DNA of 64,000 nt. Source: Agromyces salentinus (GTDB lineage: Bacteria; Actinomycetota; Actinomycetes; Actinomycetales; Microbacteriaceae). Both the position numbers and the translations under genes were made by a program. Location: contig NZ_WBIR01000015.1 in assembly GCF_009749395.1 (NCBI RefSeq), positions 53,775 to 117,774 of the forward strand. The letters run 5' to 3'. Below the pieces are notes generated by a model that was not told the origin of the DNA, did no database searches, and saw only the letters and a list, made by a program, of their open reading frames with translations. Positions 1-8,638 of the stretch are shown here, piece after piece. How positions within the stretch are numbered: position 1 is the first letter of the stretch; each line of letters begins with the position of its first letter.

Positions 1-242
1 CCCCGGCGGCCGCGGCATCCGACGTCGTCGAACTGGCGGCCGAGCTCGAGGCGGCATCCGTCATCGATGCGTCGGTGCCGCCCGACGCGACCGACGACGA
101 TGCGCTCTTCTCGTTCGAGGATGCGCCCGACGCCTGGCACCAGCTCACGGTCGAGCTCTCGACCGAGGAGCACGACCGGCTGCTCCAGCTCGCGCGGGCC
201 GCGGGCGTCGCACCCGAGGAGTACCTGCGCAGCCTGATCTGA
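1..242 (+). CDS. C-terminal end of an unidentified protein (5' truncated by window)
   Basis: The frame from base 3 is open to a TGA at 240-242 and gives the last 79 residues of a protein whose start lies outside the window. The tail is acidic and Ala-rich, then ends in an amphipathic stretch (STEEHDRLLQLARAAGV, then EEYLRSLI) that resembles the helix of a ribbon-helix-helix or similar small domain. I do not recognise the family. It converges on pth, with only 30 nt between the two stop codons. Confidence 0.6.
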   Translation, partial: PAAAASDVVELAAELEAASVIDASVPPDATDDDALFSFEDAPDAWHQLTVELSTEEHDRLLQLARAAGVAPEEYLRSLI

Positions 243-272
243 CGCCCGCAGCCCTGCGAGGGCCGAAGGTCA

Positions 273-905
273 TCAGGCGGGCGAGTGGAACCGCTGCTGC
301 GCCGCGACCAGGCCGTCCTCGGCGATGGCCTCGACCGCGTCCGCGGCATCCGACACCAGGTTCGGCAGCGTCGCCCGCTCGGTGCCCGAGAAGTCCTTCA
401 GCACGAAGTCCGCGGCGTCCTGGCGGCCGGGGGGACGCCCGACGCCGACCCGCACGCGCGTGAAGTCGGCATTGTCGGTGGCCTTGAGGATGTCGCGGAG
501 GCCGTTGTGGCCGCCGTGGCCGCCGCCCGCCTTCAGCCGGACGGTGTCGAACGGGATGTCGAGCTCGTCGTGCACGACGATGAGACGGTCCGGCCCGAGG
601 CCGTAGAACTTCAGCAGCGCCGAGACCGGTCCGCCCGAGGTGTTCATGTAGCTGTTCGACTTCGCGATCACGAGCTTCGGCCCGCCGGGGCGGAGGAAGC
701 CCTCGGCGACGCGCGAGGGCGTCTTGTGGCTCTTGAACGCCGCACCGATGCGCGAGGCCAGCTCATCGGCGACCATCTGGCCGACGTTGTGCCGGTTCGC
801 GGCGTACTGCGCCCCGGGATTGCCGAGGCCCACGACGAGCCAGGTGTTCGCGGCCACGGTGGGTTCGCCTTTCGAACGGGAGCGGAGGAGGTCGAAGAAG
901 CCCAC
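273..905 (-). CDS. pth: Peptidyl-tRNA hydrolase
   Basis: Cytosolic esterase that releases the tRNA from peptidyl-tRNA dropped by stalled ribosomes. The 210-residue product has the family hallmarks: VVGLGNPG near the N-terminus, NRHNVG carrying the catalytic His, the SNSYMN segment, HDELDIPF with the catalytic Asp, and GGGHGGHNG. I chose the GTG at 905 because GAGAGGA lies just upstream. An internal GTG 13 codons later (VAANTW) also has an AAAGG and would give a length closer to the family norm. It lies directly downstream of rplY on the same strand, the usual actinobacterial pair. Confidence 0.95.
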   Translation of the reverse strand: MGFFDLLRSRSKGEPTVAANTWLVVGLGNPGAQYAANRHNVGQMVADELASRIGAAFKSHKTPSRVAEGFLRPGGPKLVIAKSNSYMNTSGGPVSALLKFYGLGPDRLIVVHDELDIPFDTVRLKAGGGHGGHNGLRDILKATDNADFTRVRVGVGRPPGRQDAADFVLKDFSGTERATLPNLVSDAADAVEAIAEDGLVAAQQRFHSPA

Positions 906-982
906 GTGAGCCGGTCCTCTCGAGGCTGGGTGCGGATGCTGGGACGGAGGTGGGGCACGGAGACGGGAACGGGCCCGCGGCC

Positions 983-1006
983 CGCATCCGAGCGTACCCG
1001 GATGCG
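983..1006 (-). terminator. Inverted repeat between rplY and pth
   Basis: CGCATCCG and CGGATGCG form an 8-bp perfect stem with an 8-nt loop in the 136-bp gap after the rplY stop. No run of T follows on either strand, so it may be an mRNA-processing hairpin rather than a true intrinsic terminator. Confidence 0.3.
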
Positions 1007-1041
1007 ATGCCGCAGGCCCGATCGGCGTGCGTGCGCTGCGA

Positions 1042-1674
1042 CTACTCCGCGGCGGCCTCGTCGGCGGGAGCCTCGGCGGCGTCCTCGGCCGTCTCGCCCT
1101 CGGCTGCCTCGGCGGCCTCTTCGCCCAGGTCCACCTTCTGCGGGGTGTGCACGTTGACGACGAGCGAGTCGCCGTCGGTGATGAGCGAGGCGCCCTTGGG
1201 CAGCTCGACGTCCTTGGCGTGGATCTGCGCGCCCTCTTCGAGACCCTCGACCGAGACGACGACGCTCTCGGGGATGTGGGTCGCCTCGACCTCGAGGAGC
1301 AGCGTGTGCGAGTCGAGGTCGGCGATGGTGCCGGCGGCGGTCTCACCCTCGACGTGCACGGGGATCTCGACCTGAACCTTCTCGCCCTTCTTGATGACGA
1401 TGAGGTCGAGGTGCTCGATGATCTGGTGCACGGGGTCCTTCTGGACGTCCTTGACGAGCGCGAGCTGGCTCTTGCCCTCGATCTGGAGGTCGAGCACGGC
1501 GTTCGCCTTGCGGATGAGCAGCTGGACCTGGTGGCCGGGCAGCGTCACGTGCTGCGGCTCGGTGCCGTGGCCGTAGATGACCGCGGGGATCTTGCCGACG
1601 GCGCGGATCTTACGGGCCGCACCCTTGCCGAACGATTCGCGGACCTCGGTGATGACCTTGTTGTCGTCGTCCAT
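1042..1674 (-). CDS. rplY: 50S ribosomal protein L25/general stress protein Ctc
   Basis: Large-subunit protein that binds 5S rRNA. The 210-residue product is the long (CTC/TL5) form: an N-terminal L25 beta-barrel (motifs RESFGKGAARKIR and PAVIYGHG, about residues 5-95), then the C-terminal TL5 domain, then an acidic Ala/Glu-rich tail of about 30 residues typical of actinobacteria. The start at 1674 is set by AAAGGAG seven bases upstream; an in-frame ATG further upstream has no such site. It is transcribed towards pth. Confidence 0.95.
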   Translation of the reverse strand: MDDDNKVITEVRESFGKGAARKIRAVGKIPAVIYGHGTEPQHVTLPGHQVQLLIRKANAVLDLQIEGKSQLALVKDVQKDPVHQIIEHLDLIVIKKGEKVQVEIPVHVEGETAAGTIADLDSHTLLLEVEATHIPESVVVSVEGLEEGAQIHAKDVELPKGASLITDGDSLVVNVHTPQKVDLGEEAAEAAEGETAEDAAEAPADEAAAE

Positions 1675-1853
1675 GATGTCTCCTTTAGCGGGCTCACTCG
1701 GCCCAGATCGTGTGTCTGATGTCTTCAACTCGAACGCGCGGCATGCAAGATGCGCGGATGCGTGAGGAATAGCCGTTGGAGCCAGCTCCCACCGCGTCGA
1801 TCACGGATGCCCCGTGCGCGATCTCTCGCGCTGCGGGCCTCCCTCGCCGAAGT

Positions 1854-2354
1854 TCAATCGCCCAGTCTAGCAGCCAACTGCTCGACGATCGTCGCCGTCT
1901 GGCCGGCGACGTCGACCACCACGCCCGGTTCGTCGGGCCCGAGCGGTTCGAGCACGGCGAGCTGGGATTCGAGGAGGCTCGCCGGCATGAAGTGCCCGGT
2001 CCGCGCCCCGGTCCGCTCGGTCAGGAGTTCGACGGTGCCGTGGAGGTGCACGAAATGCGCGGCCGGCGCCTGCGCGAGGATCGCCTCGCGATACGAGCGC
2101 TTGAGCGCCGAGCAGGCGATCACGAGGCCCGCGCCGGTGCGCTGGCCCTCGGCGAGCGCCGCTCCGACGGTCGCCAGCCACGGGCGACGGTCCTCGTCGT
2201 CGAGCGGGATGCCCGCGGCCATCTTCTCGATGTTCGCGAGCGGATGCAGGTCGTCGGCGTCGGCGAACGGGACGCCGAGCTCATGCGCGAGGAGGGCACC
2301 GATGGTCGACTTGCCGGATCCTGAGACCCCCATGACGACGATGACGGGGTGCAT
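1854..2354 (-). CDS. gntK: Gluconokinase (carbohydrate kinase, GntK type)
   Basis: Phosphorylates D-gluconate to 6-phosphogluconate with ATP. The 166-residue product has the P-loop GVSGSGKST at residues 8-16 and the GntK-typical DADDLHP, CSALKRSYR and GHFMP segments; length matches the small gluconokinase family. AGGAG precedes the ATG. It is the last gene of the operon that starts at 6422, 62 nt after the dehydrogenase. Its product would feed gndA at 9750, so the locus plausibly ends in the pentose phosphate pathway. Confidence 0.93.
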   Translation of the reverse strand: MHPVIVVMGVSGSGKSTIGALLAHELGVPFADADDLHPLANIEKMAAGIPLDDEDRRPWLATVGAALAEGQRTGAGLVIACSALKRSYREAILAQAPAAHFVHLHGTVELLTERTGARTGHFMPASLLESQLAVLEPLGPDEPGVVVDVAGQTATIVEQLAARLGD

Positions 2355-2416
2355 CAGGTACTCCTGGGTTCCGGGGGCGTGGGTCGAGCGTACTGCAGCA
2401 TACCGGTGGGCATCGC

Positions 2417-3472
2417 TCACGGGTCGCGGCCGTCCGACCCGGCACCCGTGAAGTCGAGCAGCACCTTGGAGGAGACGGATGCGTCGGCGGCGATGCCGAA
2501 CGCCTCGAGCGCCCGGCCGGCGGGCAGCACATGCGTGACGATGCCCGACACGTCGAGGCTGCCGTCGGCGAGCGCCGCGATGACGTCGTCGAACTCGTCG
2601 GCGAACCGGAACGAACCGACGATCGTGAGCTCCCGCGTGATCGCGGTCGCCACGGCGGCCGGCACGTCCCCGGCGCGCTGGAGCCCGAGCAGCACGACGG
2701 TGCCGCCCCGCCGGGCGGCCTCGATCGCGCTCGCGAGGCCGGGCACGGTGCCGCTGGACTCGACGACGACGTCGGCGTGCAGCGCGGCGATCGCCGCGGC
2801 ATCCGTCGCCGGCAGCGTGATCGCCCCGTGCTGCTCGGCGATGCGCCGAGGCAGCTCGTGCAGGTCGGTGGCGATGACCTCTGCCGCGCCGTGGTGACGC
2901 GCGACGGCCACGACGAGCTGGCCGATGGGCCCGGCGCCGATGACGAGCACGCGCTTGCCGCGCACGTCGCCCGCCCGTTCGAGGCCGTGCCAGGCGACGG
3001 CGGCGGGCTCGGCGAGCGCCGCGACCTCGAGGGGCAGCCCGTCGGGCACGGCGTGCAGGAGGCGGGTCGGCAGTGCGACGCGCGTGGCGAAGCCGCCCTG
3101 GGTGTGCGGGAGGTGCAGGGCGGAGCCGAGGTAGCTCGACGCCGGTGCGAGGTTCGGGCGGCCGGCCGGCCACGGCGTGCTGCCGTCGCCGAGCGGCGTG
3201 AGCGGGTGCACCGCGACCCGGGCGCCGACCGTCGGCCCGCTCCCGTCGGCGGCCGCACGCACGACGGTGCCCGCGATCTCGTGCCCGAGCACCATGGGCT
3301 CGCGCAGCACCGAGGCGCCCGCTGCGCCGTGCCTCCAGTAGTGCAGGTCGGAGCCGCACACGCCGCCGAACGCGATCTCGAGCACGGCTTCGTCGGGTCG
3401 GGGTGCTGGTTCGGGCAGCGCTTCGACGCGCAGGTCGTCGGCCGCATGGGCGACGACGCCGAGGTTCGGCAT
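2417..3472 (-). CDS. idnD: L-idonate 5-dehydrogenase-like medium-chain dehydrogenase
   Basis: NAD(P)-dependent oxidation of a polyol or sugar acid; L-idonate to 5-ketogluconate fits the family and the neighbours, but the substrate is inferred. The 351-residue product has the catalytic zinc ligands (GVCGSD and GHEIAG) and the Rossmann motif GAGPIG near residue 180. The four-cysteine structural zinc loop usual in zinc alcohol dehydrogenases is absent: the region around residues 95-125 is a Pro/Gly/Ala-rich loop with no cysteine. It lies between gntK and the FAH-family gene. Confidence 0.82.
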   Translation of the reverse strand: MPNLGVVAHAADDLRVEALPEPAPRPDEAVLEIAFGGVCGSDLHYWRHGAAGASVLREPMVLGHEIAGTVVRAAADGSGPTVGARVAVHPLTPLGDGSTPWPAGRPNLAPASSYLGSALHLPHTQGGFATRVALPTRLLHAVPDGLPLEVAALAEPAAVAWHGLERAGDVRGKRVLVIGAGPIGQLVVAVARHHGAAEVIATDLHELPRRIAEQHGAITLPATDAAAIAALHADVVVESSGTVPGLASAIEAARRGGTVVLLGLQRAGDVPAAVATAITRELTIVGSFRFADEFDDVIAALADGSLDVSGIVTHVLPAGRALEAFGIAADASVSSKVLLDFTGAGSDGRDP

Positions 3473-3508
3473 GGGTCCTCCGGAGAACTCGATGGAGCTG
3501 AAGTGCGG

Positions 3509-4240
3509 CTAGCGGGTCGGCGTCACGAGTCGGATGCCGGCGACCTCGACCTCGACGAGCGCGCCGGGGTCGATCGGCGCCTGCGAGGTCGGGGCGCCCG
3601 TCATCACGACGTCGCCGGGGCCGAGCGTCGTCCACGCCGCGAGGTACGCGAGGCACTCGCGCGGCGAGGCCGGCAGCGCACGACTGCTCGTCGAGCCGGC
3701 CGGCACGCCGTCGATGCGGAGTTCGAGGGACACGTCGTCGAGGCCGGCATCCCTGTCGATCACGGGACCGAGGGGCGTGTACCCCTCCCCCGCCTTCGAC
3801 TCGAAGTTGCGCGGGTCGCCCGCGGCCCGGTCGGGACTCGAGAGGTCGTTCACCGCGGTCACGCCGAGCACGTACTCGTGGGCGTTCGCCGCCGTGAGCC
3901 CGGTCGTCTCGCGTCCGATCACGATCGCGATCTCGCCCTCGGCGACGGTCACGCCAGCGTCGCGGCGGAGCGTCACGGGCACGCCGGATGCCACGACCGA
4001 GCGCGGGCTCTTCAGCCACGCCTGCACGGGCGAGTGGTGCTCCGGGCCGTTCTGGGCGATGCCCACGACGACGCGCGGCTCGCAGGGAGGGAGGAGCTCG
4101 CCGAGGAGAGGGGGCCCGGCGTCGACCGGATCCCTCCCCTCGGCGAACGCGGGATACGGGTCCTCGATCGGCACCCAGCCGTCGACGGATTCCCGCACGT
4201 GCACCGGTCCGGCCGGCGTGGCGATCCTGGCGATGCGCAT
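3509..4240 (-). CDS. Fumarylacetoacetate hydrolase (FAH) family protein
   Basis: FAH-fold enzymes hydrolyse or decarboxylate beta-diketo or 2-keto acids, or dehydrate sugar acids, using a divalent metal. The 243-residue product has the expected metal-site pattern EGEIAIVIGRE, a VTAVNDLSS segment, SKAGEGYTPLGP, and the C-terminal GDVVMTGAP. Its ATG overlaps the stop of the preceding SDR gene (TGATG), so the two are translationally coupled. The role in a gluconate/idonate pathway is not obvious; a 2-keto-3-deoxy acid is one possible substrate. Confidence 0.85.
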   Translation of the reverse strand: MRIARIATPAGPVHVRESVDGWVPIEDPYPAFAEGRDPVDAGPPLLGELLPPCEPRVVVGIAQNGPEHHSPVQAWLKSPRSVVASGVPVTLRRDAGVTVAEGEIAIVIGRETTGLTAANAHEYVLGVTAVNDLSSPDRAAGDPRNFESKAGEGYTPLGPVIDRDAGLDDVSLELRIDGVPAGSTSSRALPASPRECLAYLAAWTTLGPGDVVMTGAPTSQAPIDPGALVEVEVAGIRLVTPTR

Positions 4241-5013
4241 CAGACCACCGCCGTCATGCCGCCGTCGACGTAGATCGTCTGGCCGTTCACGAAGTCGCTC
4301 GCGCCGCTCGCGAGGAAGACGAGCGCGCCGACGAGGTCGTCGACCTCGCCCCAGCGGCCCGCTGGGGTCCGACCGCGCACCCACGCCGAGAAGCCCTCGT
4401 CGGCGACGAGCGCCTGCGTGAGCTCGGTGGCGAAGTACCCGGGGGCGATCGCGTTGGCCTGCACGCCGTGCGGCGCGAGGTCGGCGCAGAGCCCCTTGGT
4501 GAGCATGACGATCGCGCCCTTGGTCGCCGCATACGGCGCGATCGAGGGGCGGGCGAGCTGCGACTGCACGCTCCCGATCTGGATGAGCTTGCCCGAGCCG
4601 CGTTCGATCATGCCGCGAGCGACCCGGCGCGAGAGGTGGAACGCGCTCGACAGGTTCGTCTCGACGAGCTCGTGCCAGTCCGCGTCGGTGAACTCGGCGA
4701 TGGGCGCTCGGCGCTGGATGCCCGCGTTGTTGACGAGGATGTCCGGGGTGCCGAACTCCGCCTCGAGGGCGGCGATGCCCGCGTCGACCGCCGCGGCATC
4801 CGTCACGTCGAAGACCGCGCTGACGGTGCGTGCACCGGTCGCCTCCGAGATCTCGTCGGCCGCGCGCGCGGCCTTGCCGGCGTCGCGACCGTGCACGGCG
4901 ACCGTCGCTCCCGCCGCCGCGAGGCCCCCGGCGAGCGCGCGCCCGATGCCCTGGCTCGACCCGGTGACGAGCGCCGTGCGCCCGGTGAGGTCGAAGGCGG
5001 CGAGCCCCGTCAC
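4240..5013 (-). CDS. SDR oxidoreductase, gluconate 5-dehydrogenase-like
   Basis: Classical short-chain dehydrogenase of 257 residues. It has the cofactor motif TGSSQGIG (about residues 15-22), NNAG, the catalytic Ser in IGSVQS, and YAATK with the Tyr and Lys. The C-terminal YVDGGMTAVV is standard. By family and context it would interconvert 5-keto-D-gluconate and D-gluconate (IdnO/Gno type), linking IdnD and GntK; this is inference. The GTG at 5013 overlaps the transporter stop as GTGA. An adjacent upstream GTG gives one extra residue. Confidence 0.85.
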   Translation of the reverse strand: MTGLAAFDLTGRTALVTGSSQGIGRALAGGLAAAGATVAVHGRDAGKAARAADEISEATGARTVSAVFDVTDAAAVDAGIAALEAEFGTPDILVNNAGIQRRAPIAEFTDADWHELVETNLSSAFHLSRRVARGMIERGSGKLIQIGSVQSQLARPSIAPYAATKGAIVMLTKGLCADLAPHGVQANAIAPGYFATELTQALVADEGFSAWVRGRTPAGRWGEVDDLVGALVFLASGASDFVNGQTIYVDGGMTAVV

Positions 5014-6422
5014 CACTGGATGGTCCGGATGGAGAGGGTGCTCGCGTCGACGTCCTCGCCCGATTCGGCGCTCGAGACCTTGATCGCATCGTCGGTGCGG
5101 GTGAGGTCGCGGCGCAGCGTCTCGGGCACGAGGAAGGTCGACGCGGTCGTGATGAGGGCGAGCACGACCATGTAGATCGCGAGCAGCACCCAGTTGCCGT
5201 CGCTGACGGCGATGAGGTAGGCGCCGAGCACGCCGGCCAGGCCGCCCGCGAGCACCGCGGAGATCTCGCGGGCCATGGCGACGCCGAGGTAGCGGTGGCG
5301 GTTGCCGAAGAGCTCGGGCAGCATCGCGCACTGCGGGCCGAGCATGGTGTTCACGGCCACGCCGATGCCGACCGCGACGGCGGCGATCGCGATGGGATAG
5401 CTGCCGAGCGAGATGAGCCACCAGGCGGGCACCGCGTAGAGCAGCATGAACACGGCGCCGAAGCGGTACACGGTGCGCCGGCCGACGCGGTCGGAGATCG
5501 CACCCGTGAGCGGCACCGTGAAGATGCCGAGGAGCGAGCCGAACGTGACGCCCCAGGTGAGGAGGCTCTTGTCGGCCTCGGGGCCGACGACCGACACGAA
5601 GAAGGCGAGCGCGAGCGCCTGGAACATGTAGGAGCCGCCGTTCTCGGCCATGCGCAGGCCGATGCCGACGATGACGCCGGGCAGGCCCTTCGTGAAGATC
5701 TCCTTGACGGGCTTCTCGGCGATCTGCTCGTGCTTCTCGAGCTCGACGAACGTCGGCGTCTCCTTCAGGCGCATGCGGATGAAGAGCGCGACGAGGATCA
5801 GCAGGAACGAGGCGAGGAACGGCACGCGCCAGCCCCAGCTGAACAGCGCCTCCTCCGGGAGCAGCGTGATGAGGCTGAATACGAGCGCGGCGAGCAGGGT
5901 GCCCGCCTGGATGCCGATGAACGGCAGCGAGGAGAAGAAGCCGCGGCGACGCACGGGGGCGTACTCGGCCATCAGGACGGTCGAGCCGGCCTGTTCGGCA
6001 CCCGCTCCGAACCCCTGCAGCAGGCGCATCGTGACGAGCAGGATCGGCGCCCAGATGCCGATGGCCTCGTAGGTCGGCAGCAGGCCGATCGCGGTCGAGG
6101 CGCCGCCCATGAGCATGATCGTGACGACGAGCACCCACTTGCGGCCGAGCCGATCGCCGAGGCGCCCGAAGAAGAGGCCGCCGAACGGGCGGGCGAGGAA
6201 GCCGACGCCGTAGGTGGCGAACGCGGCGACGGTGGCCATGGCCGGATCATCCTGCGGGAAGAAGAGCACGTTGAAGATCAGGGCCGTCGAGAGACCGTAC
6301 AGCGCGAAGTCGAAGTACTCCAGCGCGCTGCCGATGCTCGAGGCGTACGTGGCGCGCTTGAGGTTGGCGGCGTACTCGGGGTCGTCGTTCACCGCGGTGG
6401 GACTGGGGGCTGTACCGGTCAT
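5010..6422 (-). CDS. MFS transporter, metabolite:H+ symporter (MHS) family
   Basis: Inner-membrane proton-coupled importer, 470 residues with about 12 predicted membrane segments. MHS features are the N-terminal SSIGSALEYFDFALYG, a loop GGLFFGRLGDRLGRKWVL between helices 2 and 3, and TMRLLQGFGAGAEQAG. As first gene of the operon it probably imports the sugar acid handled by the four downstream genes. The ATG at 6422 has AAAGGAG seven bases upstream; the longer frame upstream has no ribosome site and would run into the promoter. Confidence 0.88.
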   Translation of the reverse strand: MTGTAPSPTAVNDDPEYAANLKRATYASSIGSALEYFDFALYGLSTALIFNVLFFPQDDPAMATVAAFATYGVGFLARPFGGLFFGRLGDRLGRKWVLVVTIMLMGGASTAIGLLPTYEAIGIWAPILLVTMRLLQGFGAGAEQAGSTVLMAEYAPVRRRGFFSSLPFIGIQAGTLLAALVFSLITLLPEEALFSWGWRVPFLASFLLILVALFIRMRLKETPTFVELEKHEQIAEKPVKEIFTKGLPGVIVGIGLRMAENGGSYMFQALALAFFVSVVGPEADKSLLTWGVTFGSLLGIFTVPLTGAISDRVGRRTVYRFGAVFMLLYAVPAWWLISLGSYPIAIAAVAVGIGVAVNTMLGPQCAMLPELFGNRHRYLGVAMAREISAVLAGGLAGVLGAYLIAVSDGNWVLLAIYMVVLALITTASTFLVPETLRRDLTRTDDAIKVSSAESGEDVDASTLSIRTIQW

Positions 6423-6466
6423 GTGCCATCTCCTTTGATCGGCTCGCACGAGTCGCGATGACGGCC

Positions 6467-6496
6467 ACTGTACCAACGTGTTGTACGCAGTTCAAC
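6467..6496 (-). promoter_or_regulatory. Promoter and IclR-type operator of the sugar-acid operon
   Basis: On the minus strand TTGAAC (6495-6490), a 17-bp spacer and TACAGT (6472-6467) make a good -35/-10 pair 45 nt before the transporter start. The spacer and -35 hold the palindrome TTGTAC-GCA-GTTCAA (6481-6495). A longer 28-nt version, GTTGAAC...GTAC.ACA.GTTG (6496-6469 on the minus strand), recurs at 8660-8684. An operator overlapping the -35 would give repression by the neighbouring IclR protein. Confidence 0.6.
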
Positions 6497-6507
6497 CCTT
6501 TGGCCCG

Positions 6508-6525
6508 CATCCGAGCGATCGGATG
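6508..6525 (-). terminator. Hairpin downstream of the IclR gene
   Basis: CATCCGA-GCGA-TCGGATG is a perfect 7-bp stem with a tetraloop between the IclR stop (6666) and the transporter promoter. It lacks a T-run and is a weak terminator candidate only. Confidence 0.25.
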
Positions 6526-6665
6526 TCGCGTCGCGCACGCATCCGGCGACGGAGCCGCCCGGCGGCATGGCGAAGCGTCGCGCAGGCGTGACGAATGAGG
6601 CGGTGGCCGTGGCTGTGGCACGATGCGATGGAGATGCCGGCCGGCGCGAAGGCCCCCGGTGGGGC

Positions 6666-7472
6666 TCAGTCCCTGGTGCGACCCGCGCTCAGCGGGTTGG
6701 TGAGCCTCGCGGCCGCGTCGACGAGCGCGGCGGCCACGGAGGCGACCCTCCCGGGCGTCGCCTCGGCGACCGGCAGCGCGACCCCGAGCGCGAGGCTCGG
6801 ATCGCTCGGCGCCCACCCCTCGAGGGGCACGGCGACCCCGACGATGCCGGGGAAGGACTCCCCGTCGTCGAGCGCCCAGCCGCGATCACGGGCCGCGGCG
6901 AGCTTGACGAGCAGGTCGGGGATGTCGCGGATGCTGCGGTCGGTGAGTCGTGGGAACGGCGCCTGGTCCGCCAGGAGGGCCGCAACCTCCGCATCCTCCA
7001 TCGCCATCAGCAGCGCATTGCCGGTCGCACTGAGCGCCGCCGGCAGCCGCGACCCGAGCGGCGTGCCGAACCGGACACTGCGCGACCCCTCGTGACGTGC
7101 GAGGTACAGCGCCTCGGTGTCATCGAGCATCGCGACCTGCACGACCTCGTGGACGAGCACGGGCGAGGTCTCGCAGACCGTGTAGAACTCGCGCACCTGG
7201 CTGAACTGCGAGGCGTAGGCCCCGCCGAGCTCGATCGTGCGACGGCCGAGCTGGTAGCCGAGCGGCACGCGCTGGACCATCATGGCCGCCTCGAGCGCGA
7301 GGCAGAGGTTCGCGGTCGAGGACTTGGCGAGTCCGAGCCCGCTCGCGATCTCGGTGAGCGTCAGCGGTCCGGATGCCTCGGCGAGCAGACCGAGGATGCG
7401 CATGCTGCGCGTGACCGCCGGCGCGGGATCGCGCCCCTGGCGGTCGGCCTTGGCGTCTGGCTCCTCGGACAT
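6666..7472 (-). CDS. IclR family transcriptional regulator
   Basis: 268 residues: an N-terminal winged HTH (about residues 20-80, RILGLLAEASGPLTLTEIAS... AKSSTANL) and a C-terminal IclR effector domain (LARHEGSRSVRFGTPLG, ALSATGNALLMAM, GIVGVAVPL). GAGAGGGG precedes the ATG. It follows the hydroxyacid dehydrogenase by 30 nt in the same direction and is probably co-transcribed with it. The shared palindrome at 6481-6495 and 8661-8675 is the natural candidate operator, which would include autoregulation. Confidence 0.92.
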   Translation of the reverse strand: MSEEPDAKADRQGRDPAPAVTRSMRILGLLAEASGPLTLTEIASGLGLAKSSTANLCLALEAAMMVQRVPLGYQLGRRTIELGGAYASQFSQVREFYTVCETSPVLVHEVVQVAMLDDTEALYLARHEGSRSVRFGTPLGSRLPAALSATGNALLMAMEDAEVAALLADQAPFPRLTDRSIRDIPDLLVKLAAARDRGWALDDGESFPGIVGVAVPLEGWAPSDPSLALGVALPVAEATPGRVASVAAALVDAAARLTNPLSAGRTRD

Positions 7473-7502
7473 GCCACCCCTCTCGCCCGCGGCATCCGCG
7501 GA

Positions 7503-8561
7503 TCAGTAGAACTCGACCGTGTCCACCACGCTGCGCATCGGCAGGCCGTCGAGGAACCGGGAGGCGTCGTCGGCGAAGCGTCGTGCGATGCGCTCCTCCT
7601 CCTTGCGCGAGAGCGCCGCGGTGTGCGGACTCACGAGCACCGAGGGGTGCGACCACAGCGGCGACGCCGCCGACAGCGGCTCGGACTCGAAGACGTCCAG
7701 TGCGGCGAAGCCGACCCGTCCGTCGTCGAGCGCCGTGATGAGCGCCGCCTCGTCGATCACCGTACCGCGCCCCACGTTCGCGACGATGACGCCGGGCCTG
7801 ACGGCGCGGAGGATCCGGTCGTCGAGCAGGTGGTGCGTCGCCTCGGTGCCCGGCAACGTCATGACGATCGCGTCGACGTCGGCCACGGCGGACTCGAGGT
7901 CGTCGATGGGCACGAGTCGATCGACGCCCTCGACGGGCGCCCCGCTGCGGGTCGTGCCCCACACCCGTGCACCGAGCGCACTGAAGCGTCGGGCGCACTC
8001 CGCCCCGATGCCGCCGAGGCCGACGACGAGCACCGTCATCTCGTCGACCTGGCGCATCTCCCAGCGTTCCGGCCACTCGCGTGCCCGCTGGTCGGCGATC
8101 AGGCGCGGCAGGCCCTTCGCGCCCGCGAGCACGCCGAACACGGCGAACTCGGCCAGCGGCCCGCCGTGCACCCCGGCACTCGTGGTGAACGCGATGCGGT
8201 CGAGCTGCTCGCGGTCGAGGCCGGCGGCCTTGACCTGGCTGCCGCCGCCGGCGGCCATCGTCATGACCCAGCGGAGCGCCGGGTTGGCCTGCGCGGTGCG
8301 CGCGAGCGCGGCCGGGTCGACGTCGGGGATGCCGAACAACGCCTCGGCCGAGTCGACCATGCCGTCGAACGCGGACTGCTCGTCGGGCGTGCGCACGTGA
8401 TCGGGGTCGCCCGACCAGTCGGCGGGCCCGCGCATCGGGCGCGTCAGCGCGTGGTCGCGCACGAGGTCGATGCGGGGCTCGAGAGCTTCGATGAGGCGGC
8501 AGTGCTCCTCGGACAGCGGCACCGCCACCACGGCTCGCAGGCGGTTCTGGGTGTCGGTCAT
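7503..8561 (-). CDS. D-isomer-specific 2-hydroxyacid dehydrogenase
   Basis: NAD(P)H-linked reduction of 2-keto acids to 2-hydroxyacids. The 352-residue product has the Rossmann motif VVGLGGIG, then the catalytic Arg in VGRGTVID, Glu in FESEPL and His in SPHTAALS, all in family order. In this setting a 2-ketogluconate or glyoxylate/hydroxypyruvate type reaction is plausible, but the substrate cannot be read from sequence. AAGGGG lies upstream of the ATG. It is first in a transcript with the IclR gene. Confidence 0.87.
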   Translation of the reverse strand: MTDTQNRLRAVVAVPLSEEHCRLIEALEPRIDLVRDHALTRPMRGPADWSGDPDHVRTPDEQSAFDGMVDSAEALFGIPDVDPAALARTAQANPALRWVMTMAAGGGSQVKAAGLDREQLDRIAFTTSAGVHGGPLAEFAVFGVLAGAKGLPRLIADQRAREWPERWEMRQVDEMTVLVVGLGGIGAECARRFSALGARVWGTTRSGAPVEGVDRLVPIDDLESAVADVDAIVMTLPGTEATHHLLDDRILRAVRPGVIVANVGRGTVIDEAALITALDDGRVGFAALDVFESEPLSAASPLWSHPSVLVSPHTAALSRKEEERIARRFADDASRFLDGLPMRSVVDTVEFY

Positions 8562-8638
8562 CCGGTCTTCCCCTTCAGTGCGGTCTCGGCGACCGAGCGG
8601 GGCGGGCCAACGGCCCCTCCAGCGCGGTCAACGGGATC

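Noticed and set aside
273..1346. Fusion of Pth with an upstream Arg/Pro/Ser-rich domain
   Set aside because: The extension reads through rplY in the wrong frame; a ribosome site and GTG at 905 explain pth alone.
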